In this document: piece by piece, positions 50,403 to 58,334 of the stretch
Numbering within the stretch: position 1 is the first letter of the stretch
Layout: each line of letters begins with the position of its first letter
DNA from: Methanobacteriaceae archaeon UBA349
GTDB lineage: Archaea; Methanobacteriota; Methanobacteria; Methanobacteriales; Methanobacteriaceae
DNA: 60,924 bases
NCBI GenBank assembly: GCA_002509745.1
Contig: DAWK01000072.1
Span: 1 to 60,924 of the forward strand
Direction: 5' to 3'
Translations under genes and position numbers: made by a program
Notes under the pieces: generated by a model
Seen by the model: only the letters and a program-made list of their open reading frames with translations
Told to the model about the DNA's origin: nothing
Database searches by the model: none

Positions 50403-50535
50403 TTTTCATGATTATTTTTCGATTTTTTATTAAATAATATATTTAATTTTAAATTTTTACTAAAACCCATTTTTCTAAAATTGTTTATTTGATGATAACC
50501 AAATATTATTATATTAATTTAAAAGAGGGGATTGT

Positions 50536-50673
50536 ATGGATGAAAAAGAAATACAAGAATTTGTAGACAATTTCAAAGGAATGACCTGGGACGATTTGGA
50601 AGATGCTACGGCTGTAATGACCAGAGAAGATATGGCACTGGCTATTCATAAACTAAAAGAAAGATTTGGTTAA
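50536..50673 (+). CDS. Small acidic protein, 45 residues
   Basis: Encodes 45 residues beginning MDEKEIQEFVDNFKGMTW, rich in acidic residues, with a helical C-terminus (MALAIHKLKERFG). A strong GAGGGGATT site lies seven bases before the ATG, which argues that it is translated. It has no recognisable family. It lies between the Lys/His-rich protein and the SOUL gene. Confidence 0.6.
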   Translation: MDEKEIQEFVDNFKGMTWDDLEDATAVMTREDMALAIHKLKERFG

Positions 50674-50795
50674 ATAAAATAATGAAAAAAATGCCAAAAT
50701 AATTAAAGATTTAAAATCTTTATTTAACCTTTTTAGATTTTTAGATTTATTAAATCACAGATTATGATTCAATAATCTCAGTTCATTATTATTAA

Positions 50796-51404
50796 TTATA
50801 TTTTGACAATTATCTCATTTTTTCTTAAAAACCCTGGAATTGCTGGATGATTATATTGGGCCACAATGAAGTTTGATCTTGGTTCAATACCATTTTTATC
50901 CAGCCAAATTTTTAATTCACCTATTTTTTTAATGGATAAATCTTCCTTGGCCCTTCCTGAAAATCTCATAACTGCCATACGTTGGTTTTTTTCTTCTTTA
51001 AACTTAATTCGACTATCTTCTGGATCCGGAAGTGTTTCTAATGTGTATTTTGAGGGCATGGTGAAAGAAATGCGGTAAATCTCTTTTCCCGCCTTTTCTT
51101 CAGTAACCGGAACAGTCATAGGAATCTTCTCAGAACCAGAAACAACCTCTTCAGTAACCGGAACAGTCATAGGAATCTTCTCAGAACCAGAAACATTTAC
51201 ACCCGCTACCGGAGTGGTCATTGGAATTTTAGATTTCTTTTTATTTCCCCCAAAGATGTAGTTAGCCAGGATAGAGAATCCCATACCCAATGCATTTCTA
51301 TAATCCGCTTCTAAATCTACTTGAGCTAAGATGTAATCATCATATTCCCTTATTTCGAAGTTTCCATCTTTTTTCTTTACGTTATAAGAAGGACTTTCAG
51401 TCAT
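50796..51404 (-). CDS. SOUL haem-binding family protein with an internal duplication
   Basis: A 202-residue SOUL/HBP-family protein; members bind haem or other tetrapyrroles. N-terminal YNVKKKDGNFEIREYDDYIL, GFSILANYIFGGN and KIPMTTPVAG are diagnostic, followed by ISFTMPSKYTLETLPDP. The KIPMT-VPV segment is present three times because a 17-residue unit (VSGSEKIPMTVPVTEEV) is duplicated in tandem. This probably lengthens a surface loop. GGAGG precedes the ATG. It lies close to heliorhodopsin and tspO. Confidence 0.88.
   Translation of the reverse strand: MTESPSYNVKKKDGNFEIREYDDYILAQVDLEADYRNALGMGFSILANYIFGGNKKKSKIPMTTPVAGVNVSGSEKIPMTVPVTEEVVSGSEKIPMTVPVTEEKAGKEIYRISFTMPSKYTLETLPDPEDSRIKFKEEKNQRMAVMRFSGRAKEDLSIKKIGELKIWLDKNGIEPRSNFIVAQYNHPAIPGFLRKNEIIVKI
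51097..51195 (-). repeat. Tandem 51-bp duplication inside the SOUL gene
   Basis: Two copies, starting at 51097 and 51148, are identical over 48 bases with period 51 (17 codons). The perfect identity suggests a recent duplication. Confidence 0.9.
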
Positions 51405-51545
51405 AAAATACCTCCTAATAATTTAATATTAATATTATAGTTTTAACAAAATATAATATTGTTTATATAATTTTTTTAAATGTTTAAAAAAATCATTAAA
51501 CAACATTTCAGCAGTTTTAGAGTATTAAATCTGGAGGTCTGTAAA

Positions 51546-51701
51546 ATGATGTGGATTATAAAAGCTAAATGTGATTTGTGTATGGCTGAAAGGATTTTAA
51601 AAGTTGAGAGTGAGGTTCCACCATATTCTATTGGAGAACAAATTGAAAAATGCCCTTGCGATGGTAAATACGTGGTGGAAGAAATTGCCGAGATTGATTA
51701 G
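51546..51701 (+). CDS. Small zinc-ribbon-like protein
   Basis: A 51-residue protein starting MMWIIKAKCDLCMAERIL and ending with a CPCDGKYVVEEI part. Four cysteines (CDLC and CPC) suggest a metal site. The ATG at 51546 follows GGAGGT by seven bases; an open frame reaching back to 51480 lacks a comparable site. It lies 113 bases upstream of the heliorhodopsin gene and points the same way. Confidence 0.7.
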   Translation: MMWIIKAKCDLCMAERILKVESEVPPYSIGEQIEKCPCDGKYVVEEIAEID

Positions 51702-51814
51702 TTTTAATTTTATTTTTTAATTACAAATCTCCAAGCTAAATTCCATTTTAAACAATATTCAATAACTATAATAATTTTAAAGTTCATAATTATTAGTAAT
51801 ATAGGAGGGTTGAT

Positions 51815-52639
51815 ATGGATAATGAAACTAGAAGGGAATTAATTGCCAAATCGCCAATACCCTTTGAAAGCCTGCGAAAGTGGAACATTGGCGCAGGATT
51901 CTTGCATTTAATTCAAGGGATAATTTTAATTGGCCTGGGATTATGGCTGGAATGGACACGAGACATATACACTTTTTACATAAAATTCACAGTTGTTTCT
52001 TTAAGACCACCGACATTCGAGGTACTGCCTGATCCTCAAGTAGTATTCACCGTGGGATACTTGGGAGTAATTCTGGCATCGTTTCTATTGATTTCCGCTG
52101 TAGCTCATTTCGTGATAGCTTTTGTTAGAAATAAACAATACAATGAGAACTTGAAAAAAGGTACAAACCCTTATCGTTGGTATGAATACGCACTTTCAAG
52201 CTCCATAATGATTGTTTTAATTGCTCAATTCCTGGGAATCTGGGATTTATGGACATTAGTAATGATATTTGTTCTTAATGCAATCATGATACTTTGCGGA
52301 TATCTAATGGAAAAATTAAATCAATATCCTAAAAAAACAGACTGGACACCATACCTAGTTGGCTGTTTAGCAGGATTTACACCGTGGATAGTAATGGCTG
52401 CATACTTTATAGCTGCTTTAGGATCTTCAGATACAGCACCGCCAACTTTCGTCTATCTAATACTTTTAATTTACTTCATCATGTTCAATACGTTCTCTAT
52501 AAACATGATTTTGCAATACAAAGGTATTGGAAAGTGGAAAGACTATTTATATGGTGAAAAAGTCTATATTTTATTAAGTTTAATTGCGAAAACAGCACTG
52601 GCCTGGTTAGTATTTGTGGGTATTTTTGCCCCATTCTAA
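51815..52639 (+). CDS. Heliorhodopsin
   Basis: A 274-residue protein with seven hydrophobic helices and the features of heliorhodopsins, retinal proteins with inverted topology and no clear pump function. Helix 3 has RWYEYALSSSIMI with Glu124 as probable Schiff-base counterion. Helix 7 has LSLIAKTALAWLVFVG with Lys259 as the retinal attachment site. His31 and His98 may match the inner conserved histidines. The N-terminus is soluble and charged (MDNETRRELIAKSP), as expected for a cytoplasmic N-terminus. A very strong AGGAGG site lies before the ATG. No retinal synthesis gene is visible nearby. T-runs follow the stop. Confidence 0.9.
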   Translation: MDNETRRELIAKSPIPFESLRKWNIGAGFLHLIQGIILIGLGLWLEWTRDIYTFYIKFTVVSLRPPTFEVLPDPQVVFTVGYLGVILASFLLISAVAHFVIAFVRNKQYNENLKKGTNPYRWYEYALSSSIMIVLIAQFLGIWDLWTLVMIFVLNAIMILCGYLMEKLNQYPKKTDWTPYLVGCLAGFTPWIVMAAYFIAALGSSDTAPPTFVYLILLIYFIMFNTFSINMILQYKGIGKWKDYLYGEKVYILLSLIAKTALAWLVFVGIFAPF

Positions 52640-52662
52640 CTTTTTTTTCTCTTTTTTATTAT
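52640..52662 (+). terminator. T-rich terminator after heliorhodopsin
   Basis: CTTTTTTTTCTCTTTTTTATT begins right after the heliorhodopsin stop codon and is a typical archaeal oligo-T terminator. Confidence 0.6.
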
Positions 52663-52949
52663 ATGTAGATTAATTTCTGATGTTTTTAATAATAACTCTC
52701 TAAATTATATTAGCAATTAAGCAGATGAAAAATCTTTCAATTTTCTCACGTAGATTAATCTTTGATAATGAAATTTTTTAATAAAAATATATGAAAACTA
52801 TTTTAAAAATTACATTAGAAATTGATCTAGTAGTTTCTTTATTATTGATGATAACTAGAAACACTATTTTGCTAAGATTTTACTTTATTAGAAATATTTA
52901 AATCATAACAAACAAAACAAGGTATTATACTATTTATTAAGGTGATACA
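52663..52949. other. Intergenic region upstream of the Cys-rich peptide gene
   Basis: AT-rich, with one weak inverted repeat (AGTTTCT near 52840 with AGAAAC near 52856). GGTGAT at 52941-52946 is the ribosome binding site of the next gene. No gene or RNA could be recognised. Confidence 0.35.
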
Positions 52950-53114
52950 ATGAAAATGGAAGAACTTCTTAAAAAATGTCCAGAATGTGGTTGTCAGGAT
53001 AAAACTATTCAGCGAAAGATTCTCGACGAACACCGGGCACATGCCAAAACTAAGGCCATTATTTGTGAAAATTGTGGTTATGAATTTGAATCTGGTGAAA
53101 AAGACGAAGAATAG
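52950..53114 (+). CDS. Cys-rich peptide, possible substrate of the downstream radical SAM enzyme
   Basis: Encodes 54 residues. It has CPECGCQDK at positions 10-18 and CENCGY at 39-44, joined by a basic helix (TIQRKILDEHRAHAKTK). This may be a plain zinc ribbon. However, it resembles in size and motif the Cys-rich peptides annotated as modified-peptide precursor CbpA, found next to a peptide-modifying radical SAM enzyme in Methanobacteriales, and such an enzyme lies 304 bases downstream. That link comes from memory and context. GGTGAT precedes the ATG. Confidence 0.7.
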   Translation: MKMEELLKKCPECGCQDKTIQRKILDEHRAHAKTKAIICENCGYEFESGEKDEE

Positions 53115-53155
53115 TTCTAATTACTTGCATTCAAAATATTGTATCCATAATCTTC

Positions 53156-53284
53156 ATGATAATCACCTTAAACCCCATCGAAACTTCTATTTACGGATGG
53201 GCAGGACCAAAAATACCGTTATTTTTAATTAACGTGATACAAATAATTGCACTTTCCATATTGTATAAAATTACTAGTAAATAA
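53156..53284 (+). pseudogene. Short membrane-protein-like frame between the peptide and radical SAM genes
   Basis: A 42-codon frame from ATG 53156 encodes MIITLNPIETSIYGWAGPK and a hydrophobic helix (IPLFLINVIQIIALSILYKI). The frame is open upstream to about 53096. No ribosome binding site is present. It looks like the end of a membrane protein that has lost its beginning, or it may be chance. Confidence 0.3.
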
Positions 53285-53418
53285 GTTATTATTCAATTCA
53301 TTTTGATTTTATTGAAATAAATGTAATAAAACTATATACTTCAAAAAACCAATAATAATAGAAATAATTATTTCAAATCATTATAATTTTAAATAATAAT
53401 CTAAAATACGGTGTTAAA

Positions 53419-54588
53419 ATGGCCTTTCACGTAATGTTAATTCCTTCTATGGATTGTCCTTCTAATTGCAGCTACTGCTGGGGAGTGGACAAAGAATCCG
53501 ATCTTATGGATATTGAAATAATTGAAGAAACCGTAAAATGGTTAAAAGACTTCCGGACCGAGCCGGTGACCTTTACTTTTCACGGCGGAGAACCTTTATT
53601 AGCAGGATATGAATTCTATAAAAAAGCACTTGAATTATTAAGTCAGAAATTAAGTAATTTAAATCCAGCTTTTGCAATTCAAACTAATTTATGGTTAATG
53701 ACACACGAAATTGCCGAACTTTTTGCAGAATATAATATTCCCATTGGATCCAGCTTAGATGGGCCCCTTGAAATTAATGATTCCCAGAGAGGCTCAGGCT
53801 ATTTTGAAAAAACAATGCAAGGTTATAAAATAGCTAAAGAAAAAGGATTAAATGTTAGTTTTATAAGTACTTTCACATCCAGTTCTATTGCTCAAAAAGA
53901 AGCGATATTCAATTTCTTTTTAGAGAATAATCTTGACCTTAAATTACACCCCGCCCTACCATCCCTTAGAAGTGAAGACCCTGAAGAGTGGGGCATATCA
54001 CCAGAAGAGTATGGTGAATTACTAATTTATCTTTTAGATCAATATTTAGAACACATGGGCCAAATAGAGATTAAAAATATTGACCATCTCTGTAAAGGAG
54101 TTTTTGTTCGCCGAGGGGTCGTTTGTACCTATGCCGACTGTGTAGGTGATACTTTTGCCATAGGGCCTGATGGAAATATATACCCTTGCTATCGTTTTGT
54201 AGGAATGGAAGAATATGTAATGGGAAATGTACGTGATCATCCCACCATGGAAGACTTATCTAAATCAGAAGCTCTAAAAAGCTTAAGAGACTGGGAGCAA
54301 TTAGTAGATGAAGAATGTGCAGATTGTTCCTATATAAAGTTCTGTAGAGGTGGTTGCCCATACAATGCTTTAACTATGGATAAAGAATCTCAAAAAATGG
54401 AGATAAAAAGTGTAGATCACCAGTGCGAAGCTTATAAAATGATTTTTAAAGAGATAACTGATAGGGCCAATAAAGAATTTTTATCTTCACCTAACCTTAT
54501 GATGCCTGGAATGCAATCATCTAGTGAAAATAAAAATAAAAATAAAAGAAAATCTAGTATAATGGATATAATGATGAAAAGATCCTAA
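53419..54588 (+). CDS. Radical SAM/SPASM peptide-modifying enzyme (CbpB-like)
   Basis: A 389-residue radical SAM enzyme. The SAM cluster is bound by CPSNCSYC (Cys13, 17, 20). The HGGEPLLAG motif is present. The C-terminal SPASM region holds extra clusters: CTYADC, GPDGNIYPCYRF, CADCSYIKFCRGGCPYN and HQC. This architecture modifies peptides or proteins (for example thioether formation or sulfatase maturation). Methanobacteriales enzymes of this shape are paired with a Cys-rich peptide of about 54 residues, and such a gene lies upstream. The Lys/Ser-rich tail is unusual. The ATG follows GGTGTT. Confidence 0.85.
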   Translation: MAFHVMLIPSMDCPSNCSYCWGVDKESDLMDIEIIEETVKWLKDFRTEPVTFTFHGGEPLLAGYEFYKKALELLSQKLSNLNPAFAIQTNLWLMTHEIAELFAEYNIPIGSSLDGPLEINDSQRGSGYFEKTMQGYKIAKEKGLNVSFISTFTSSSIAQKEAIFNFFLENNLDLKLHPALPSLRSEDPEEWGISPEEYGELLIYLLDQYLEHMGQIEIKNIDHLCKGVFVRRGVVCTYADCVGDTFAIGPDGNIYPCYRFVGMEEYVMGNVRDHPTMEDLSKSEALKSLRDWEQLVDEECADCSYIKFCRGGCPYNALTMDKESQKMEIKSVDHQCEAYKMIFKEITDRANKEFLSSPNLMMPGMQSSSENKNKNKRKSSIMDIMMKRS

Positions 54589-54723
54589 AATTAAATTATT
54601 TTTATTAATTTATTTTTAGAGATTTGTCTTCTGAGTGAGAATTCCTATCTTTCTTTACATATTATTCCAATGAAACACAAGATTAATATTCAAAATCATA
54701 TCCTGAAAATCTAGGGATTTTAA

Positions 54724-55230
54724 TCAATCATTAAAATGTAAAAACCTTTGAACATCATCCACATAAGATACAAATTCAATTACAGAATTTACATACTCTC
54801 GGGCCTCATCCACTTCATTAAAATCATAATCTTTACTATTTAAAACTTCCATGAACCTTTTTCTCATCTCAGTTTCCAGCTTAGCTGATAAAAACTCAAA
54901 TAAATCCGTGAGGTCTTCTTCATTCATGGCCATCTTTGCTTTTCTCATGATAGGACTTAAATCATCTTTGGAGGATTTTATACCATGGAATGGTTCATTT
55001 TTTCCTTTTAAATGCAAACGAACAACTGTTTCAAAAAACCAGTAATCTGCCAGATCCGCAGCATCCGAATTAAGCTCCCTTACAAAGGATGCTTTTTCAA
55101 ATGCAGACTTTATCTCATTCTCATCATCTTCATTAACATAAGGAAGTATATGATTTACATTTTCCATTTCAAGTGCCATTTCTGCAGCTTTTACTACAGG
55201 CCCACCCATAGAATCGCAGTTTGAAACCAT
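54724..55230 (-). CDS. DUF6448-like protein
   Basis: A 168-residue helical protein. The N-terminus VSNCDSMGGPVVKAAEMALE matches the family pattern H-C-D-x-M-x-G-P-V-V-x-A-A, though the His is Asn here. The remainder is acidic and helical, with FFETVVRLHLKGKNEPFHGI. Function is unknown in the family. It points leftward and stands alone between the radical SAM enzyme and a coiled-coil protein. Confidence 0.7.
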   Translation of the reverse strand: MVSNCDSMGGPVVKAAEMALEMENVNHILPYVNEDDENEIKSAFEKASFVRELNSDAADLADYWFFETVVRLHLKGKNEPFHGIKSSKDDLSPIMRKAKMAMNEEDLTDLFEFLSAKLETEMRKRFMEVLNSKDYDFNEVDEAREYVNSVIEFVSYVDDVQRFLHFND

Positions 55231-55568
55231 TTTTTTACCCCTCGAAAATTCTAATTAAATATTCGAAATAATATTTTTAAAACAATATATTTCTGTTATT
55301 ATTTTTGTATTAACTATTATTTAGTATTGTAACCTAGAAAATATTTTCAATATGCGAACAATTTTAACAGCAGTGCTGCAAAATAAACCTACAATTTTTA
55401 ATAATTATAAACATATTATTAATTATCTATTTAGTAATTAAATAAACTCTCTAAATTTATTTATATGGATATACCATCTTAGTTGTTTAGGGATTAAAAT
55501 AATATGTTTTAATCTGAAATTTTATCAGTAAATTTTTAAAATTATCATCATATAATCGAGGTCTGATA
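55231..55568. other. AT-rich divergent intergenic region
   Basis: Holds the promoters of the DUF6448-like gene (leftward) and the coiled-coil gene (rightward). A short inverted repeat, CAGCAGTGCTG at about 55368-55378, is the only GC-containing element. No gene is visible. Confidence 0.35.
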
Positions 55569-56132
55569 ATGTTACTTCCCTACGAGCCTTTGATAAAAAT
55601 TGCACATTCCAAAATAAAGTGTTATAATCACAAAACTCAAAAGAAAGTTAAAACTGGTGAAATACATACTTACAAATCTAAACAGTATGTAATACCTTTA
55701 AAAAATGACCATCCATTTTCATGTGACGAAGAAGTTGCTATTATCAAAGCTGAAGACTATTTCAGAATGGATATACTCTTACAGCAGCGCAAATTAGAAT
55801 ATGATGATTATCTTGAACGAAATATTGCTCTGGAAAGAGAATTGAAAGAACTTAAAGTGAATCTGAAGTATTATACGGATATAAACGCCGATACTAAAAT
55901 TTCACAATTACAAAAAATAGAAAAGGAATATTTGGAGATTGAAAACCAGCTCAAAGGAAAAAATAAAGAACTTTTAGAGGCTAAAAAAGAGATAAACTCT
56001 AAGGAAGATTTAATAAAAGAGTTAAAAAGAGAAAAAGAAGAATCAGAAGAAGGTTTTTTAGGAAAAATGAGGGGAATATTTCCTAAAAAAATATCAGAAG
56101 ATAAAAAACGTGTTAATAATCAAAAAAAGTAA
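55569..56132 (+). CDS. Coiled-coil protein of unknown function
   Basis: A 187-residue protein. Residues 1-65 form a small globular part (IHTYKSKQYVIPLKNDHPFS and Cys in SCDEE). From about residue 70 to 160 it is a long charged coiled coil (for example ERELKELKVNLKYY and EIENQLKGKNKELLEAKKEI), followed by a basic tail. I do not recognise a family. Such proteins may tether partners or nucleic acid. Confidence 0.6.
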   Translation: MLLPYEPLIKIAHSKIKCYNHKTQKKVKTGEIHTYKSKQYVIPLKNDHPFSCDEEVAIIKAEDYFRMDILLQQRKLEYDDYLERNIALERELKELKVNLKYYTDINADTKISQLQKIEKEYLEIENQLKGKNKELLEAKKEINSKEDLIKELKREKEESEEGFLGKMRGIFPKKISEDKKRVNNQKK

Positions 56133-56196
56133 AATAAAAGTAAAAATTAAATAGGATATAACTTGAAGATATGATTAATCTAAATCCTACTATAAA

Positions 56197-56787
56197 TTAA
56201 CTTTCTATGGAGTTATAAACTGCACTATAAGATGCACTGCCTGCCCTATTAAGGTCAGTCTGAATATTTGAATCATCACCTACACTTATCCAATTTTCCC
56301 AGCTTTCTTTGGTTTTTATATGATTTTTTTGGAAAATAGAATTTAAATTTCCTGAATAATAAGATATTTTTGGTTTTAAAAACATCGCCCTAATTTCATA
56401 TAATGTATGCAAAGGCTTAGACGTTCCACTTTCAAAATGAGGGCCAGCAAGACCATCAGACATATAATGAGTGGCCACACCATAGCAATAGCTAGAATAA
56501 TCATAATTACCATTTTTATAACTAATTTTTCCCTGATTTGACCAGTATTTAGCCTTTTCAAGATTATAAGGATAAACATGGTATTTAAAATCTAAGAATT
56601 TAGTATCTGGATCATCTGAACCATCTATCATTAAATCTAAATTAAGATTTTTGGATACATTCTCAGGCAGTGAGTAATATGTCTGCTCTGCAATATCATG
56701 ATGATTGGTTACTGACCAGGCCATAGCAGGAGATACAAAAAGAATAGGTATCAATGCTAGGAATATTAAAGTTATATATTTTTTCAT
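56197..56787 (-). CDS. Secreted zinc-dependent phospholipase C-like protein
   Basis: A 196-residue exported protein. The signal peptide (YITLIFLALIPILFVSPAMA) ends just before Trp24, so the mature protein would start WSVTNHHDIAEQ. In phospholipase C and S1/P1 nuclease folds the N-terminal Trp and following His bind zinc, and the other ligand motifs also appear: GSDDPDTKF with DFKYHVYP, and VATHYMSDGLAGPHFE. It therefore probably hydrolyses phosphodiesters or lipids outside the cell. It is shorter than B. cereus PLC. Leftward, apparently monocistronic. Confidence 0.75.
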   Translation of the reverse strand: MKKYITLIFLALIPILFVSPAMAWSVTNHHDIAEQTYYSLPENVSKNLNLDLMIDGSDDPDTKFLDFKYHVYPYNLEKAKYWSNQGKISYKNGNYDYSSYCYGVATHYMSDGLAGPHFESGTSKPLHTLYEIRAMFLKPKISYYSGNLNSIFQKNHIKTKESWENWISVGDDSNIQTDLNRAGSASYSAVYNSIES

Positions 56788-57086
56788 AATACTCTGAATT
56801 TAGTAAATATCTAAATTAATAATCTAAAATTTTATAATTTTGAATGAAGTAATTTTAACTTTATTATGTGTACTTACTACTCCTATTTAAATTAATCGAA
56901 TTCTGCAAAAATGAATATATAATGCTTTTACTTATTATTAGTTTATTTATTAATGACAATAATTTAATAAATATACCTATTTCAAAATCATAATATTCAT
57001 ATCAAAAAGTATTTGCTAAACTTGAATTAAAAATAGATAGCAATCAAAACAATAATAAGTATTTTTAAAAAAATTGAGGAAAAGTT

Positions 57087-57281
57087 ATGGCAAAAGATTG
57101 TGAAGTAGATAAAGCCTTTGAGGCAGAACTTAAAGGGAAAATGGGTTGGAAGTGTTCGTGTTCACTGGATATTGTAGATAAAGAATCAACTCTGCGACAG
57201 ATCAATTGCAAAAAATGTGGAAAAATATTTAAAACCAATACAGACACAGATTTATGTTTTGATTGCAGAAATAAAAAATGA
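57087..57281 (+). CDS. Zinc-ribbon protein with two Cys-pair sites
   Basis: A 64-residue protein. The N-terminal half is charged and helical (DKAFEAELKGKMGWKCSCS). The C-terminal half carries CKKCGKIFKTNTDTDLCFDC, a treble-clef-like zinc site. GAGGAAAAG precedes the ATG. The function is unknown, but such proteins often bind nucleic acid or regulate a partner. Confidence 0.65.
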   Translation: MAKDCEVDKAFEAELKGKMGWKCSCSLDIVDKESTLRQINCKKCGKIFKTNTDTDLCFDCRNKK

Positions 57282-57739
57282 AAATTCTTTATTAATTTTT
57301 ATTTTCTATTCTTTTTTCAATTTTTAAAAATTTCAGATTTTTAAATAACACCCCACAGATGTTTTTCTTTATGAAAACTTGTTACGTCAAAATAGTGGTA
57401 AATACGTTCCGGCCAATATTTTCAAGAAAAAAATAAAAAATAAATATAATCATTTTAAGTCATTATTTTTATTCTAAAATCAAATTATAAAATTCTATTA
57501 TTTTTAGGCCAAATAGAATCTTAAAAATACACCTATTTAAATCAGCCAGTATAGGGTATCTACATCATATACGAACATTTCTTCAATTTGTGTTTGTAAT
57601 CTCCACTCATTCAATTTCTCGATTAAAAAAACAAAACAAATCACTGTTAAAAAACTTAATAAGAATTAAAAAACAGAATAATGTTATAAATAAAGTCAGT
57701 TTTCGTGAAATTTTGATTATAACTATATGGAGATAAAAA
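57282..57739. other. Intergenic region upstream of tspO
   Basis: The first 45 bases are T-rich and may terminate the zinc-ribbon gene. The rest is AT-rich without an ORF above 40 codons. A leftward 25-codon stretch at about 57535-57610 (IEEMFVYDVDTLYWLI) looks slightly coding-like but has no start context. GGAGAT before 57740 is the tspO ribosome binding site. Confidence 0.4.
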
Positions 57740-58225
57740 ATGGAAAGTTTCAATATTAAAGAAATACCCAAACTAATCTTTTCTATTTTGATTGTATTTG
57801 TAACTGGAACTATTGGCAGTCTGGCAACCTTACCTGAAATTACAACATGGTATTCTGCCCTGGCCAAACCTGAATGGACCCCACCGAACTGGGCATTTGG
57901 GCCAATCTGGTCAACTTTATATGTTCTGATGGGAATTGCTCTATTTTTAGTCTGGAGAGAAGGATTGGAAAGAAAGGCAGTTAGATATGCCATAATTATT
58001 TTCGCAGTTCAGTTGGCCCTTAATTTAGCATGGTCCTTAGTTTTCTTTGGATTACACTCCATAGTAGGTGGAATTGTAATTATATTCTTCCTATGGATTG
58101 CTATATGGCTTAATATATTTGCATTTTATATTATATCCAAACCAGCCGGCCTTATTTTAGTGCCTTATTTGATATGGGTTAGTATAGCATCTTATTTGAA
58201 TTATTCAGTTTATTTACTGAATTAA
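57740..58225 (+). CDS. tspO: TspO/MBR-family membrane protein
   Basis: A 161-residue protein with five hydrophobic helices. Motifs: LATLPEITTWYSALAKPEW, PPNWAFGPIWSTLYVLMG and AVQLALNLAWSLVFFGLH are typical of TspO, which binds porphyrins and, in bacteria, is linked to light and oxidative-stress signalling and porphyrin turnover. The tryptophan-rich loop that forms the porphyrin pocket is intact. It lies about 5 kb from heliorhodopsin and 6 kb from SOUL. GGAGAT precedes the ATG. Confidence 0.93.
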   Translation: MESFNIKEIPKLIFSILIVFVTGTIGSLATLPEITTWYSALAKPEWTPPNWAFGPIWSTLYVLMGIALFLVWREGLERKAVRYAIIIFAVQLALNLAWSLVFFGLHSIVGGIVIIFFLWIAIWLNIFAFYIISKPAGLILVPYLIWVSIASYLNYSVYLLN

Positions 58226-58308
58226 TTATTTATTTTTTTATATTTTCTTAGTTTTTTCAGTTTAACCAGATATTTAAATAGCAAGTTTAACAATATAATA
58301 ATTGCTTG

Positions 58309-58325
58309 TTTAGGTTTGCCCTAAA
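58309..58325 (+). other. Small hairpin upstream of the large inverted repeat
   Basis: TTTAGG at 58309-58314 pairs with CCTAAA at 58320-58325 across a five-base loop. It lies ten bases before the 18-bp hairpin and may belong to the same structured RNA or to a terminator of tspO. Confidence 0.4.
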
Positions 58326-58334
58326 TGAGTAATT

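Noticed and set aside
52987..53232. Frame of 81 codons overlapping the Cys-rich peptide gene
   Set aside because: It lies in a different frame over the peptide gene, has no ribosome binding site and its composition is not protein-like.
57607..57993. Leftward frame of 128 codons overlapping the start of tspO
   Set aside because: It is the antisense shadow of the clearly coding tspO frame and its C-terminal half is phenylalanine- and isoleucine-rich translation of AT-rich spacer.
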